Program-made: the position numbers and the translations under genes | Assembly (NCBI GenBank): GCA_030595135.1 | Contig: JAUVDU010000010.1 | Location: 1 to 12,465, forward strand | Origin: Deltaproteobacteria bacterium | GTDB taxonomy: Bacteria > Desulfobacterota > Anaeroferrophillalia > Anaeroferrophillales > Tharpellaceae | DNA length: 12,465 nt | Reading direction: 5' to 3' | Shown here: positions 6,495 to 12,465 of the stretch, in pieces | Position numbering within the stretch: the first letter of the stretch is position 1 | Layout of the letters: every line of letters begins with the position of its first letter | Notes under the pieces: generated by a model | The model's database searches: none | The model's input: only the letters and a program-made list of their open reading frames with translations | Told to the model about the DNA's origin: nothing

Positions 6495-7237
6495 GTTGAA
6501 TTGTCGTTTGTCTCAAGGCCCTCTAGAATTTGATCCAGACTTTCCTCATCATCCATATCAAGTTCCAGTTCTATCATATCTGTATCAGGAGTATCAGTTG
6601 GCGAATTAAGGCTGATATCACTTTCAAGATCATCCTCTGAAAATTCAAATGGGGTATTGCTTTCTAACTGATTTTCGATCACAGGCTTATCATCATTCGA
6701 AAATAGAGCGAAATCGGTTTCCTTGTCCACCTCTTCTTCTAGAGAGTTAGCCATGTCATTTAGTTCTAACCCTTTTAGAGGGACGTCTGCATCGTTAAGT
6801 TCCACCCCCCCAACTTCAATTCTATTAGGCAACTCCAACTTAGTCTCTGATGAGTCATCCAGAGTTACTTTTCCACGAGGTTGCATTTTATCCATGCTGC
6901 CAAGGGATCCGAGTTCTGAAGAGATTTCCTCGGATAAATCTGTAGCATTTAGCTCCCCTGGAGTTGGAATCTTTTGAGAATCCGGTAGAGGATCGAAGAG
7001 CGACGACGAAGAAAAATCGGCTTCAGAAGAAGATAGCGCTACGGCCGCTGGCGGCGCACTCTCGACAATCTCTTCCGTTTTATCTACATCATTTGGCTCA
7101 TCATTTAATCCGACAAAAAGGGTTGGCTCACTCATCTTAAGATTGAGAGCTTTACGGCTGTCATCAAGAATTTCGCCACATTTTTTGCACTCCCGCAGGT
7201 AGTCAAAACTGGTATATCCACATTTAGGACACTTCAC
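6488..7237 (-). CDS. Acidic protein with N-terminal zinc ribbon, unknown function
   Basis: A 249-residue protein with a four-cysteine zinc ribbon at its N-terminus (Cys3, Cys6, Cys17, Cys20; MKCPKCGYTSFDYLRECKKCG). A long region follows that is very rich in Asp, Glu, Ser, Leu and Asn, with no obvious fold or membrane segment. Short hydrophobic-acidic stretches such as MIELELDMDDEE recur towards the C-terminus. No further function can be read. Related zinc-ribbon proteins with acidic tails occur in deltaproteobacteria and are usually unnamed. The start is GTG at 7237, with GGGAGG (7243-7248) 5 nt upstream, and it puts the first CxxC at residue 3. It lies 29 bases after rsmE on the same strand and is the last gene of that unit. 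Confidence 0.8.
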   Translation of the reverse strand: MKCPKCGYTSFDYLRECKKCGEILDDSRKALNLKMSEPTLFVGLNDEPNDVDKTEEIVESAPPAAVALSSSEADFSSSSLFDPLPDSQKIPTPGELNATDLSEEISSELGSLGSMDKMQPRGKVTLDDSSETKLELPNRIEVGGVELNDADVPLKGLELNDMANSLEEEVDKETDFALFSNDDKPVIENQLESNTPFEFSEDDLESDISLNSPTDTPDTDMIELELDMDDEESLDQILEGLETNDNSTK

Positions 7238-7253
7238 AAAAACCTCCCGATTC

Positions 7254-7269
7254 GGTTATGAAACCATCA
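7254..7269 (-). repeat. Possible left-end remnant of the repeat on the rsmE stop codon
   Basis: Read on the - strand, the rsmE stop and its flank are TGATGGTTTCATAACC. This resembles TGATGGCTTCGTAAAA at the YciO-like stop and TGATGGCGTCGCAAAA at the lysC stop. The similarity is short and ends at the ribosome binding site of the next gene, so it may be a remnant or chance. Confidence 0.3.
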
Positions 7270-8010
7270 AATATTACCTTTTATAAATTGTACTAAAGTC
7301 AGGGCTGAAACGACAGCCGTTTCCAGGCGCATAATCCGTTTCCCTAAACTGCTAATCATATAGTTGCGTGAGCGCAGAAAATCTATCTCATCCGTACTGA
7401 AACCACCTTCAGGGCCCAGAACCAGTCTCGTCGCAATATCTTTGTTGAGCCCTAATGCTTTAATCGGCTGGGCGTCATAAGCCGGCGGATGGAATACGAT
7501 CCGGTCAATCGGGGAAGTCCTATCTTTAAAGTTCTCTTCCAGATCAATAAGGGCGGTTGGCCGGTCGATTCTCAGTTGGTACGGGTTGCCGGACTGTTTG
7601 AGGCTGGCAATCGCAATGCGTTGCCAATGTTGGTACCTTTTTTCGATCTTATCATCAGAATCGATACGTACAACCGTTCTGGAGGTCAGCAGCGGAGTAA
7701 ATTCAGTAACTCCGAGTTCGACGGCCTTTTGGATAATAGCGTCCAGTTTACCGCTTTTGGGTATAGCCACCAGAAGTTGTAAGGGCAAAGGTTGAGGGGC
7801 AGTTTCAGATTTTATGATTTCAACCTGTAACTCCTTTTTTAGGTTGTCAACCGCCGTAATCCTGCCCTGACATGATTGCCCCCGGCCATCAAGAAAATCG
7901 ATGTAATCACCAATTCGCCGACGCAATACTTTTATCTGGTGCCTAAATTCATCTCCCGCAAAAACTGCTTTGCGGTGATCTATAGATTCAGTATAAGCAA
8001 ACTTTGACAT
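7267..8010 (-). CDS. rsmE: 16S rRNA m3U1498 methyltransferase RsmE
   Basis: SAM-dependent SPOUT-class enzyme that methylates N3 of U1498 in 16S rRNA of the assembled 30S subunit. The 247-residue product has a PUA-like N-terminal domain (DFLDGRGQSCQGRI). The trefoil-knot catalytic domain contains KLDAIIQKAVELGVTEFTPL, LVLGPEGGFSTDEI and the C-terminal LGKRIMRLETAVVSAL, the family's cofactor-binding signatures. I chose the ATG at 8010 because it gives the usual N-terminal length. An in-frame TTG three codons upstream (8019) is the alternative, and neither has a convincing ribosome binding site. Translation may therefore depend on readthrough from rimO, whose stop is 38 bases upstream. Confidence 0.95.
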   Translation of the reverse strand: MSKFAYTESIDHRKAVFAGDEFRHQIKVLRRRIGDYIDFLDGRGQSCQGRITAVDNLKKELQVEIIKSETAPQPLPLQLLVAIPKSGKLDAIIQKAVELGVTEFTPLLTSRTVVRIDSDDKIEKRYQHWQRIAIASLKQSGNPYQLRIDRPTALIDLEENFKDRTSPIDRIVFHPPAYDAQPIKALGLNKDIATRLVLGPEGGFSTDEIDFLRSRNYMISSLGKRIMRLETAVVSALTLVQFIKGNI

Positions 8011-8048
8011 TTTCAGCAAGCTATTTTTATGCCAGGAGAAAGATCAGG

Positions 8049-9386
8049 CTATTTTATACGAGCAAAAAGGTCGAACTCATGGCAATCATGAATCTCGACA
8101 TCGACGATTGAACCAGGTTCGGCGTCACCTTCAGTAATATAGGTTAAACCATCAATTTCCGGGGCCTGGAAAGCGGTTCTTCCTTGCAGAAGAAGATCGC
8201 TTTCCTGACTGAGTCCTTCGATCAACACTTTCCTGGTTTGCCCGATCTCGGCCCGCAAACGTTTTTCAGTGAGGCTCTGTTGGATGTCCAGTATAGCCTG
8301 CAGACGTTCCTCTTTCAAGTCCTGCGGAATTTGCTGGGGAAATTTGGCAGCTCGACTGCCCTCTTCCGGCCAGTAAGCAAAGGCGCCGAGATAAGCAAAA
8401 AAACCTTCCTCTATAAAATTGAGTAGTTTTTTGAAATCGTCTTCACTCTCTCCGGGAAAACCGACTATCACCGTACTGCGCAGGTAAATGTCGGGAACTC
8501 TGTTTTTAATCGTTTCTAAAGTTCGACGAATATCTAAAGCTCGATCATGGCGGCCCATGCTTGCTAAGATGGTGTCACTAATGTGTTGGATCGGGATATC
8601 AATATAGTTGCAAATCTTGCTCTCTTTGGCTATTAGCTCAATCAACTCAGCCGATATCCGATGGGGATAGGCGTAGAGCAGTCGCAGGCGACCAAGTGAA
8701 GGAATCCGGCTTAAGGCTTTGAGCAGATCGTTAAGCTGGGTGTTTTCGACAAGGTCATTACCGTAGGCGGTAATATCCTGGGCGACTAAGTTAATCTCCC
8801 GAACCCCGGCTGTCACCATCTGCTGAGCCTGGGCAACAAGGATCTCAAGCGGTACGCTTTGCTGCGGCCCCTTGATGCTTGGAATCATGCAGTATGAACA
8901 GCGATTATCACAGCCTTCAGCAATTTTAAGATAACTATAAGCCAAAGGCGGCGAGATTTGTTGAGGGACAGAGTGGAGCTCGCCGTAGTTTAAGGGGCCG
9001 ATTTCACAACTGGTTTTATCCTGACCGGGATTGGCCAGAAATTTTTTGATAGCGGTTGGTATTTTATGAAAATCAGCCGTCCCGAAAAGCAGATCAATTT
9101 CGGGAATCTCTTGTCCGATTGCGGCTCCGTATCTTTGCGGCAGACACCCGGTCACCACCAGAAGACGGCAACAACCCTCTTTTTTGAATCCGGCCAGATA
9201 CAAAATAGTGTCGACCGCTTCCTCAACTGCCGGCTGAATGAAGGCACAAGTATTAACAATGATTACTTCAGCTTCATCAGGCTCGGCCAGCAATTGAAAA
9301 TTATTCTTTAAAAGGAGGTAGACCAATTTTTCTGCATCAACTTCATTTTTGGGACAACCCAGATTAACAACAGCGGTTTTCAACAT
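8049..9386 (-). CDS. rimO: Ribosomal protein S12 methylthiotransferase RimO
   Basis: Radical SAM enzyme that adds a methylthio group to the conserved aspartate of ribosomal protein S12. The 445-residue product has all three domains. The N-terminal UPF0004 domain supplies cluster ligands Cys11 (NLGCPKN), Cys47 (NTCAF) and Cys81 (TGCLPQRY). The radical SAM core carries Cys159, Cys163 and Cys166 in CDNRCSYCMIPSIKG. A C-terminal TRAM domain (about 380-445) ends in VDVEIHDCHEFDLFARI. The start NLGCPKNEVDAE and the SIKGPQ motif favour RimO over the tRNA enzyme MiaB. It heads a probable operon rimO-rsmE-zinc-ribbon gene, so two ribosome-modifying enzymes are linked. Confidence 0.97.
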   Translation of the reverse strand: MLKTAVVNLGCPKNEVDAEKLVYLLLKNNFQLLAEPDEAEVIIVNTCAFIQPAVEEAVDTILYLAGFKKEGCCRLLVVTGCLPQRYGAAIGQEIPEIDLLFGTADFHKIPTAIKKFLANPGQDKTSCEIGPLNYGELHSVPQQISPPLAYSYLKIAEGCDNRCSYCMIPSIKGPQQSVPLEILVAQAQQMVTAGVREINLVAQDITAYGNDLVENTQLNDLLKALSRIPSLGRLRLLYAYPHRISAELIELIAKESKICNYIDIPIQHISDTILASMGRHDRALDIRRTLETIKNRVPDIYLRSTVIVGFPGESEDDFKKLLNFIEEGFFAYLGAFAYWPEEGSRAAKFPQQIPQDLKEERLQAILDIQQSLTEKRLRAEIGQTRKVLIEGLSQESDLLLQGRTAFQAPEIDGLTYITEGDAEPGSIVDVEIHDCHEFDLFARIK

Positions 9387-9391
9387 AGATT

Positions 9392-9523
9392 GTAACTATT
9401 CAGTGATAGGGTGTTTTGTATCTTATTTGAGATGAATTTCAGGATAATCTGGGGACATAACCAGATTCTCCGTAGGAAATCGAGATTGTGTCCCCAGATT
9501 ATCCGGGTTTGCTGAATAGTTAC
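9392..9523 (+). repeat. Nested inverted repeat with GGGGACA core between ilvE and rimO
   Basis: An outer perfect 12-bp pair, GTAACTATTCAG (9392-9403) with CTGAATAGTTAC (9512-9523), encloses an inner perfect 16-bp pair, GGATAATCTGGGGACA (9442-9457) with TGTCCCCAGATTATCC (9489-9504). The 132-bp span fills nearly all of the 143-bp gap and has no coding potential. Palindromes with GGGGACA/TGTCCCC borders are familiar to me as REP-like elements moved by Y1 (RAYT) transposases in proteobacteria; that link is inference here, as no transposase is in the window. There is no U-tract on either side, so it is not a standard terminator, though the stem could shape both neighbouring transcripts. Confidence 0.85.
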
Positions 9524-9529
9524 CATAAA

Positions 9530-10600
9530 TTAAACTTTAACGGTATCAATCCAGTTATTATCATCAGGCTGGGTACCGTATTGAATCCCGGTTATTTCAT
9601 CAAAAAGTTTTTGTGAAAGTTCACCGACCTCACCATTGTTGATGACTGAGTTGTTCTCTTTGTATTGAATGGAGCCCACCGGCGAAATGACGGCAGCGGT
9701 TCCGGTGCCGAACATCTCTTGCAAATGGCCATTGCCGGCGGCCTGCATGACTTCGTCAATACTGATCTGTTTTTCAACGACCGGAATATTCCATTTACTA
9801 AGGATCTTAATCGTTGAATCTCTGGTCATACCCGGCAGAATGCTGCCATTTAACGGAGGCGTGATGACCTCGCCGTCGATCTTGACCATGATATTCATGG
9901 TGCCGACCTCTTCCAACCATTTCAATTCGTGGGCATCGAGCCAGAGAACCTGGGTAAACCCCTTTTTTTGGGCATTTACAGCCGCCAGCAGGCTGGCGGC
10001 ATAGTTGCCGGGGGTTTTGATTTCGCCGATGCCGCCGCGAACGGCCCGCACATATTTATCTTCAACCATGATTTTTACCGGATTGAAACCTTCGGCATAG
10101 TAGGCTCCGACCGGCGAGAGAATAATCATCAATTTATAGGTATGCGAAGGGCGAACACCGAGAAATTCATCGGTGGCAAAAATAAAAGGCCGGATATAGA
10201 GGGCCGTTCCATGGGCTGAAGGCACCCATTGATTATCAACCTCTAGAAGTTTTTCCAAACCGGCAAAGAGCTCTTCAATATCAATCTCAGGGATACAAAC
10301 TCTTCTGGCGGAATCATTAAAACGGCGAAAATGATCACGGGCCCGGAAGAGGTTGATATTGCCGTCATTGGCCCGAAAAGCTTTCATTCCTTCAAATATC
10401 GCCTGGCCGTAGTGGAGAGCCATCATCGACGGGTCGATTTGAATGGGACCGTAGGGCTCGATACGGGTACCATGCCAGCCCTTTTCCAGATTATAATCCA
10501 TGACCAACATGTGATCACTGAAATGAACCCCGAAACCAAGCTCGTCGGTAGTTGGAATAGTTTTGCGATTTTTACATAAATTGATAGCTATGTCCGCCAT
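9530..10600 (-). CDS. ilvE: Branched-chain amino acid aminotransferase (long, fold-type IV)
   Basis: PLP enzyme that interconverts leucine, isoleucine and valine with their 2-oxo acids, using glutamate/2-oxoglutarate. At 356 residues it belongs to the longer BCAT branch seen in Bacillus and eukaryotes, not the ~300-residue E. coli type. Visible landmarks are LHYGQAIFEGMKAFR (62-76), YIRPFIFATDEFLGV (135-149), the Schiff-base lysine predicted as Lys195 in EIKTPGNYAAS, and LEEVGTMNI. LPGMTRDS and FGTGTAAVISPVG follow further on. The ATG has AAGGAT at 7 nt upstream on its strand. It follows the CooT-like gene by 30 bases. A stable inverted repeat separates it from rimO. Confidence 0.97.
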   Translation of the reverse strand: MADIAINLCKNRKTIPTTDELGFGVHFSDHMLVMDYNLEKGWHGTRIEPYGPIQIDPSMMALHYGQAIFEGMKAFRANDGNINLFRARDHFRRFNDSARRVCIPEIDIEELFAGLEKLLEVDNQWVPSAHGTALYIRPFIFATDEFLGVRPSHTYKLMIILSPVGAYYAEGFNPVKIMVEDKYVRAVRGGIGEIKTPGNYAASLLAAVNAQKKGFTQVLWLDAHELKWLEEVGTMNIMVKIDGEVITPPLNGSILPGMTRDSTIKILSKWNIPVVEKQISIDEVMQAAGNGHLQEMFGTGTAAVISPVGSIQYKENNSVINNGEVGELSQKLFDEITGIQYGTQPDDNNWIDTVKV

Positions 10601-10630
10601 TTTTTTAATCCTTTTTTTCAGTTTATTAAA

Positions 10631-10831
10631 TTATTCGTTTGATTCTATCATGACAATTCGGTGTTTAAGTAAATCCATCTCTTTGATGGTTGCCTGAACC
10701 GTTAGGCGATCACCAAAAAGTCCAATCAACTCAACTCCGCCCTCATCAAGAGGGGTGATGAGGGAGACATCTTCCATCAGAAGTTTTTCGCCGCCCGCTT
10801 GGTCAAGCAGGTAAGCATTTGATTGACACAT
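10631..10831 (-). CDS. CooT-family small protein
   Basis: A 66-residue protein whose pattern MCQSNAYLL...LLMEDVSLITP...VELIGLFGDRLTVQATIKEMDLLKHRIVMIE fits the CooT family. The member studied, CooT of Rhodospirillum rubrum, is a dimer that binds Ni(II) through the cysteine at position 2 and is tied to CO dehydrogenase maturation. Cys2 is present here. Most family members, like this one, are not next to CO dehydrogenase genes, so the nickel role is an inference from the family only. The ATG has GGAG (10840-10843) at 8 nt. It lies 30 bases upstream of ilvE on the same strand and is probably co-transcribed with it. Confidence 0.8.
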   Translation of the reverse strand: MCQSNAYLLDQAGGEKLLMEDVSLITPLDEGGVELIGLFGDRLTVQATIKEMDLLKHRIVMIESNE

Positions 10832-10972
10832 GATATTGACTCCGTTACAGTAGTTCCAGTTAGGCTATAATGTGTTAGTAGGAATATCTGAATTTTCTTT
10901 AACACAAGGGGTCACTTTAGTGCAAGTCTTGAAGAGTAACAATTAAATATTTATTATTAGTAGTGTTTGAAG

Positions 10973-11001
10973 TTGACAGTATCGCCATAATCAAATAAAA
11001 C
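10973..11001 (+). promoter_or_regulatory. Candidate lysC promoter
   Basis: A perfect -35 TTGACA (10973-10978) is followed at 17 bases by TAAAAC (10996-11001), which matches four of six -10 positions. The upstream stretch 10940-10965 is almost all A and T and could act as an UP element. Transcription would start near 11008 and leave a leader of about 45 bases, too short for a lysine riboswitch. An isolated TATAAT at 10866-10871 lacks a matching -35. No other signal is clear in the 221-base divergent gap 10832-11052. Confidence 0.5.
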
Positions 11002-11052
11002 GACGCTTTTAACTGATTTTTACAACCAGGGTGAGGGAGACAGGCTTTAAAG

Positions 11053-12285
11053 ATGGGATTAATAGTACAAAAATATGGTGGAACCTCCGTCGGTTCAATT
11101 GAACGAATCAAGAATGTGGCCCGGCGGGCGGTGGCCACGAAAAAAAGTGGTCACCAGGTTGTGGTTGTACTTTCAGCTATGTCCGGCGAAACTGATCGCT
11201 TGATTAATTTGGCCAATGAAATAGATCCTGAGCATAATCGCCGCGAGCATGATGTCCTGGTCTCTTCAGGAGAGCAGGTTTCCGTAGCCTTGTTAGCTAT
11301 GGCAGTAGAGACTTTGGGTGAAAAAGCGATCTCTTATTTAGGCTCTCAGATCATAATCAGAACCGACAGTGATCACAGCCGGGCTCGGATCATGGATATC
11401 GATGGCAGCCGGATCAAAAAGGCCTTGGACAACGATCATATTGTTGTGGTTGCCGGTTTTCAGGGGATTGATGCGTCTGGAAATATTACAACTTTGGGTC
11501 GTGGCGGTTCGGATACCAGTGCTGTAGCTGTGGCTACGGCTCTGTCGGCTGATGTTTGTGAAATCTATACAGATGTCGATGGAATCTATACAACCGATCC
11601 CAACATCTGTAACGAGGCTCGCAAGCTGGATCGAATCTCTTATGATGAGATGCTTGAACTGGCCAGTCTTGGGGCTAAAGTTTTACAGATTCGCTCAGTT
11701 GAATTTGCCCAAAAATATGGCATGCCGATTCACGTCCGTTCGAGTTTTACTGATTGTCAAGGAACTATTGTCTGCAAGGAGGAAGAGGGTATGGAAAAAG
11801 CCATCGTTTCCGGTGTCGCATATAACAAAAATGAAGCTAAAGTTACAATTTGCGGAATTCCTGACCGACCCGGAGTCGCGGCTTCTATCTTTTCCGCGAT
11901 ATCAGCTCAAGGAATTGTTGTTGATATGATTATCCAGAATATCTCGGATGAAGGGCTGACCGATTTAACCTTTACCGTGCCGAAACTTGATTACGATCAC
12001 GCTCTGACTGCATTGCAAAATATCAATCAGGAGATCGGTGCCCGAAACATTAATGGTGATAAAAATATCGCCAAGGTCTCAATTGTCGGAATCGGTATGC
12101 GAACCCATGCTGATGTCGCCAGCCGCATGTTTGCAACTTTGGCTCGGGAAAATATTAATATTATGATGATCAGTACCTCCGAGATCAAGGTCTCCTGCGT
12201 AATTGCGGAAAAATATACGGAATTGGCAGTGCGGGTTTTACATCAGGAGTTTGAGCTAGCCGAAGAAACCAAAATCGAGAATTGA
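11053..12285 (+). CDS. lysC: Aspartate kinase (alpha subunit), monofunctional
   Basis: Phosphorylates aspartate in the first step towards lysine, threonine, methionine and diaminopimelate. The 410-residue product has a catalytic amino acid kinase domain with KYGGTSVGS (7-15), SSGEQVS (71-77), [12 protein letters not shown] (146-157) and [12 protein letters not shown] (172-183). Two ACT domains follow (about 260-400), the usual sites for lysine and/or threonine feedback. Length and layout match the Bacillus/Corynebacterium type that also makes a separate beta subunit from an internal start. The ATG at 11053 follows GAGGGAG (11033-11039) at a long spacing, with CAGG nearer. The gene is divergent from the CooT-like gene, and its TGA stop is the first part of a structured repeat. 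Confidence 0.97.
   Translation: MGLIVQKYGGTSVGSIERIKNVARRAVATKKSGHQVVVVLSAMSGETDRLINLANEIDPEHNRREHDVLVSSGEQVSVALLAMAVETLGEKAISYLGSQIIIRTDSDHSRARIMDIDGSRIKKALDNDHIVVVAGFQGIDASGNITTLGRGGSDTSAVAVATALSADVCEIYTDVDGIYTTDPNICNEARKLDRISYDEMLELASLGAKVLQIRSVEFAQKYGMPIHVRSSFTDCQGTIVCKEEEGMEKAIVSGVAYNKNEAKVTICGIPDRPGVAASIFSAISAQGIVVDMIIQNISDEGLTDLTFTVPKLDYDHALTALQNINQEIGARNINGDKNIAKVSIVGIGMRTHADVASRMFATLARENINIMMISTSEIKVSCVIAEKYTELAVRVLHQEFELAEETKIEN
11776..11793 (+). promoter_or_regulatory. Internal ribosome binding site in lysC
   Basis: AAGGAGG (11776-11782) is a near-perfect Shine-Dalgarno sequence, 8 bases before the in-frame ATG at 11791. It is stronger and better spaced than the site before the main lysC start. 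It encodes CKEEEG in a linker between the kinase and ACT domains, where coding constraint is low. Confidence 0.75.
11791..12285 (+). CDS. Aspartate kinase beta subunit from an in-frame internal start
   Basis: Translation from the ATG at codon 247 of lysC would give a 164-residue protein made of the two ACT regulatory domains only. Bacillus subtilis aspartokinase II and the Corynebacterium enzyme have beta subunits of almost this size, produced from an equivalent internal start and assembling as alpha2beta2. Here the start follows a strong Shine-Dalgarno sequence and sits at the domain boundary ([20 protein letters not shown]). This supports a nested gene; expression is inferred, not shown. 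Confidence 0.7.
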   Translation: MEKAIVSGVAYNKNEAKVTICGIPDRPGVAASIFSAISAQGIVVDMIIQNISDEGLTDLTFTVPKLDYDHALTALQNINQEIGARNINGDKNIAKVSIVGIGMRTHADVASRMFATLARENINIMMISTSEIKVSCVIAEKYTELAVRVLHQEFELAEETKIEN

Positions 12286-12437
12286 TGGCGTCGCAAAAAG
12301 TCCGATCTCCTGCGCACCCCAAGGGCACTTCCTGCGGGGCGTCGTAGTGATTTTTCAGACACTCGACATACTACTTGTATGGTCTCGCGCCTGAAAAATC
12401 ACTACTCCTTGGATATCGAAATTTTTGCTTAGCCATC
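12284..12437 (+). repeat. Structured repeat, full copy 2 (GATGGC...GCCATC ends)
   Basis: A 154-bp element begins within the lysC TGA stop. Its ends, GATGGCGTCGCAAAAA and TTTTTGCTTAGCCATC, are imperfect inverted repeats and match those of copy 1. Inside is a perfect 15-bp pair, GTAGTGATTTTTCAG (12344-12358) with CTGAAAAATCACTAC (12391-12405). Nested in it is CATAC (12367-12371) with GTATG (12377-12381). A further CCCC/GGGG pairing occupies the left half. The centre aligns with that of copy 1 (CGAC[G/A]TACTA...GTA[C/T]G), but the flanking interior does not. No coding potential; the last 28 bases of the window after it show no feature. Confidence 0.8.
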
Positions 12438-12465
12438 CTATGACTTTTACAGTGTTAATAATCGA

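Noticed and set aside
6723..6977. Open frame opposite the zinc-ribbon gene
   Set aside because: Ser/Pro-rich translation is the mirror of the acidic Ser-rich coding strand; no start signal or family resemblance.
8011..8019. TTG start for rsmE three codons upstream
   Set aside because: No ribosome binding site supports it, and the ATG at 8010 gives the usual N-terminal length. It cannot be fully excluded.
9669..10579. Several open frames opposite ilvE
   Set aside because: They are antisense to a clear gene, have no ribosome binding sites and encode no recognisable domain; they follow from codon bias of ilvE.
10866..10871. Perfect TATAAT in the CooT-lysC gap
   Set aside because: No good -35 at 16-18 bases upstream (TTACAG at 15 bases is weak; TTGACT is 24 bases away).
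10909..10924. Sigma-54-like GG-N10-GC before lysC
   Set aside because: Only the GG and GC pairs and a few flanking bases fit; the TGGCAC half is poorly matched, and a better sigma-70 type promoter lies at 10973-11001.
11002..11052. Lysine riboswitch or attenuator in the lysC leader
   Set aside because: The leader after the best promoter is about 45 bases, with no long helices, leader peptide or terminator.
12284..12437. CRISPR array or tRNA-like element after lysC
   Set aside because: There are no regularly spaced direct repeats and no cloverleaf; the structure is one long hairpin with inverted ends.

Overview
The window is an almost fully coding stretch of chromosome from a Gram-negative anaerobe, most likely a member of the Desulfobacterota / former Deltaproteobacteria (Desulfuromonadales-like or Desulfobulbales-like; lineage confidence is modest). 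The evidence is the short elongation factor Ts, a dicluster ferredoxin next to frr, an acidic zinc-ribbon protein beside rimO and rsmE, a CooT-family miniprotein, and moderate base composition. It carries no rRNA, tRNA, CRISPR array, prophage or transposase gene.

Left region (1-3270, + strand): a translation operon rpsB-tsf-pyrH-frr, followed at 21 nt by a 55-residue 2x[4Fe-4S] ferredoxin and a strong Rho-independent terminator. Next (3308-5224, +): a Tat export unit, tatB-like and tatC overlapping by ATGA, with a degenerate YciO-type Sua5/YrdC protein 10 nt downstream, then a 123-bp structured repeat. A lone membrane-anchored SPFH/band 7 protein (5345-6406, +) ends at a terminator hairpin that also touches the stop codon of the convergent gene.

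Right region: on the - strand, rimO, rsmE and the zinc-ribbon gene form a likely operon (9386 to 6488). Also on the - strand, a CooT-like gene followed by ilvE (10831 to 9530) form another. The two units are separated by a nested inverted repeat built on GGGGACA. The divergent lysC (11053-12285, +) encodes aspartate kinase and has a textbook internal ribosome binding site for a separate beta subunit. It is followed by a second, 154-bp structured repeat.

The genes are housekeeping functions: translation and its modification enzymes, UMP phosphorylation, protein export, and aspartate-family and branched-chain amino acid metabolism. I see no defence or mobile gene cluster. The most unusual signal is non-coding. 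A repeat family with ends GATGGC...GCCATC begins exactly on the stop codon of the preceding gene. Two full copies (after the YciO-like gene and lysC) differ greatly inside but keep a central hairpin with a compensatory base-pair change. Two more stop codons (rpsB, rsmE) carry what look like left-end remnants.
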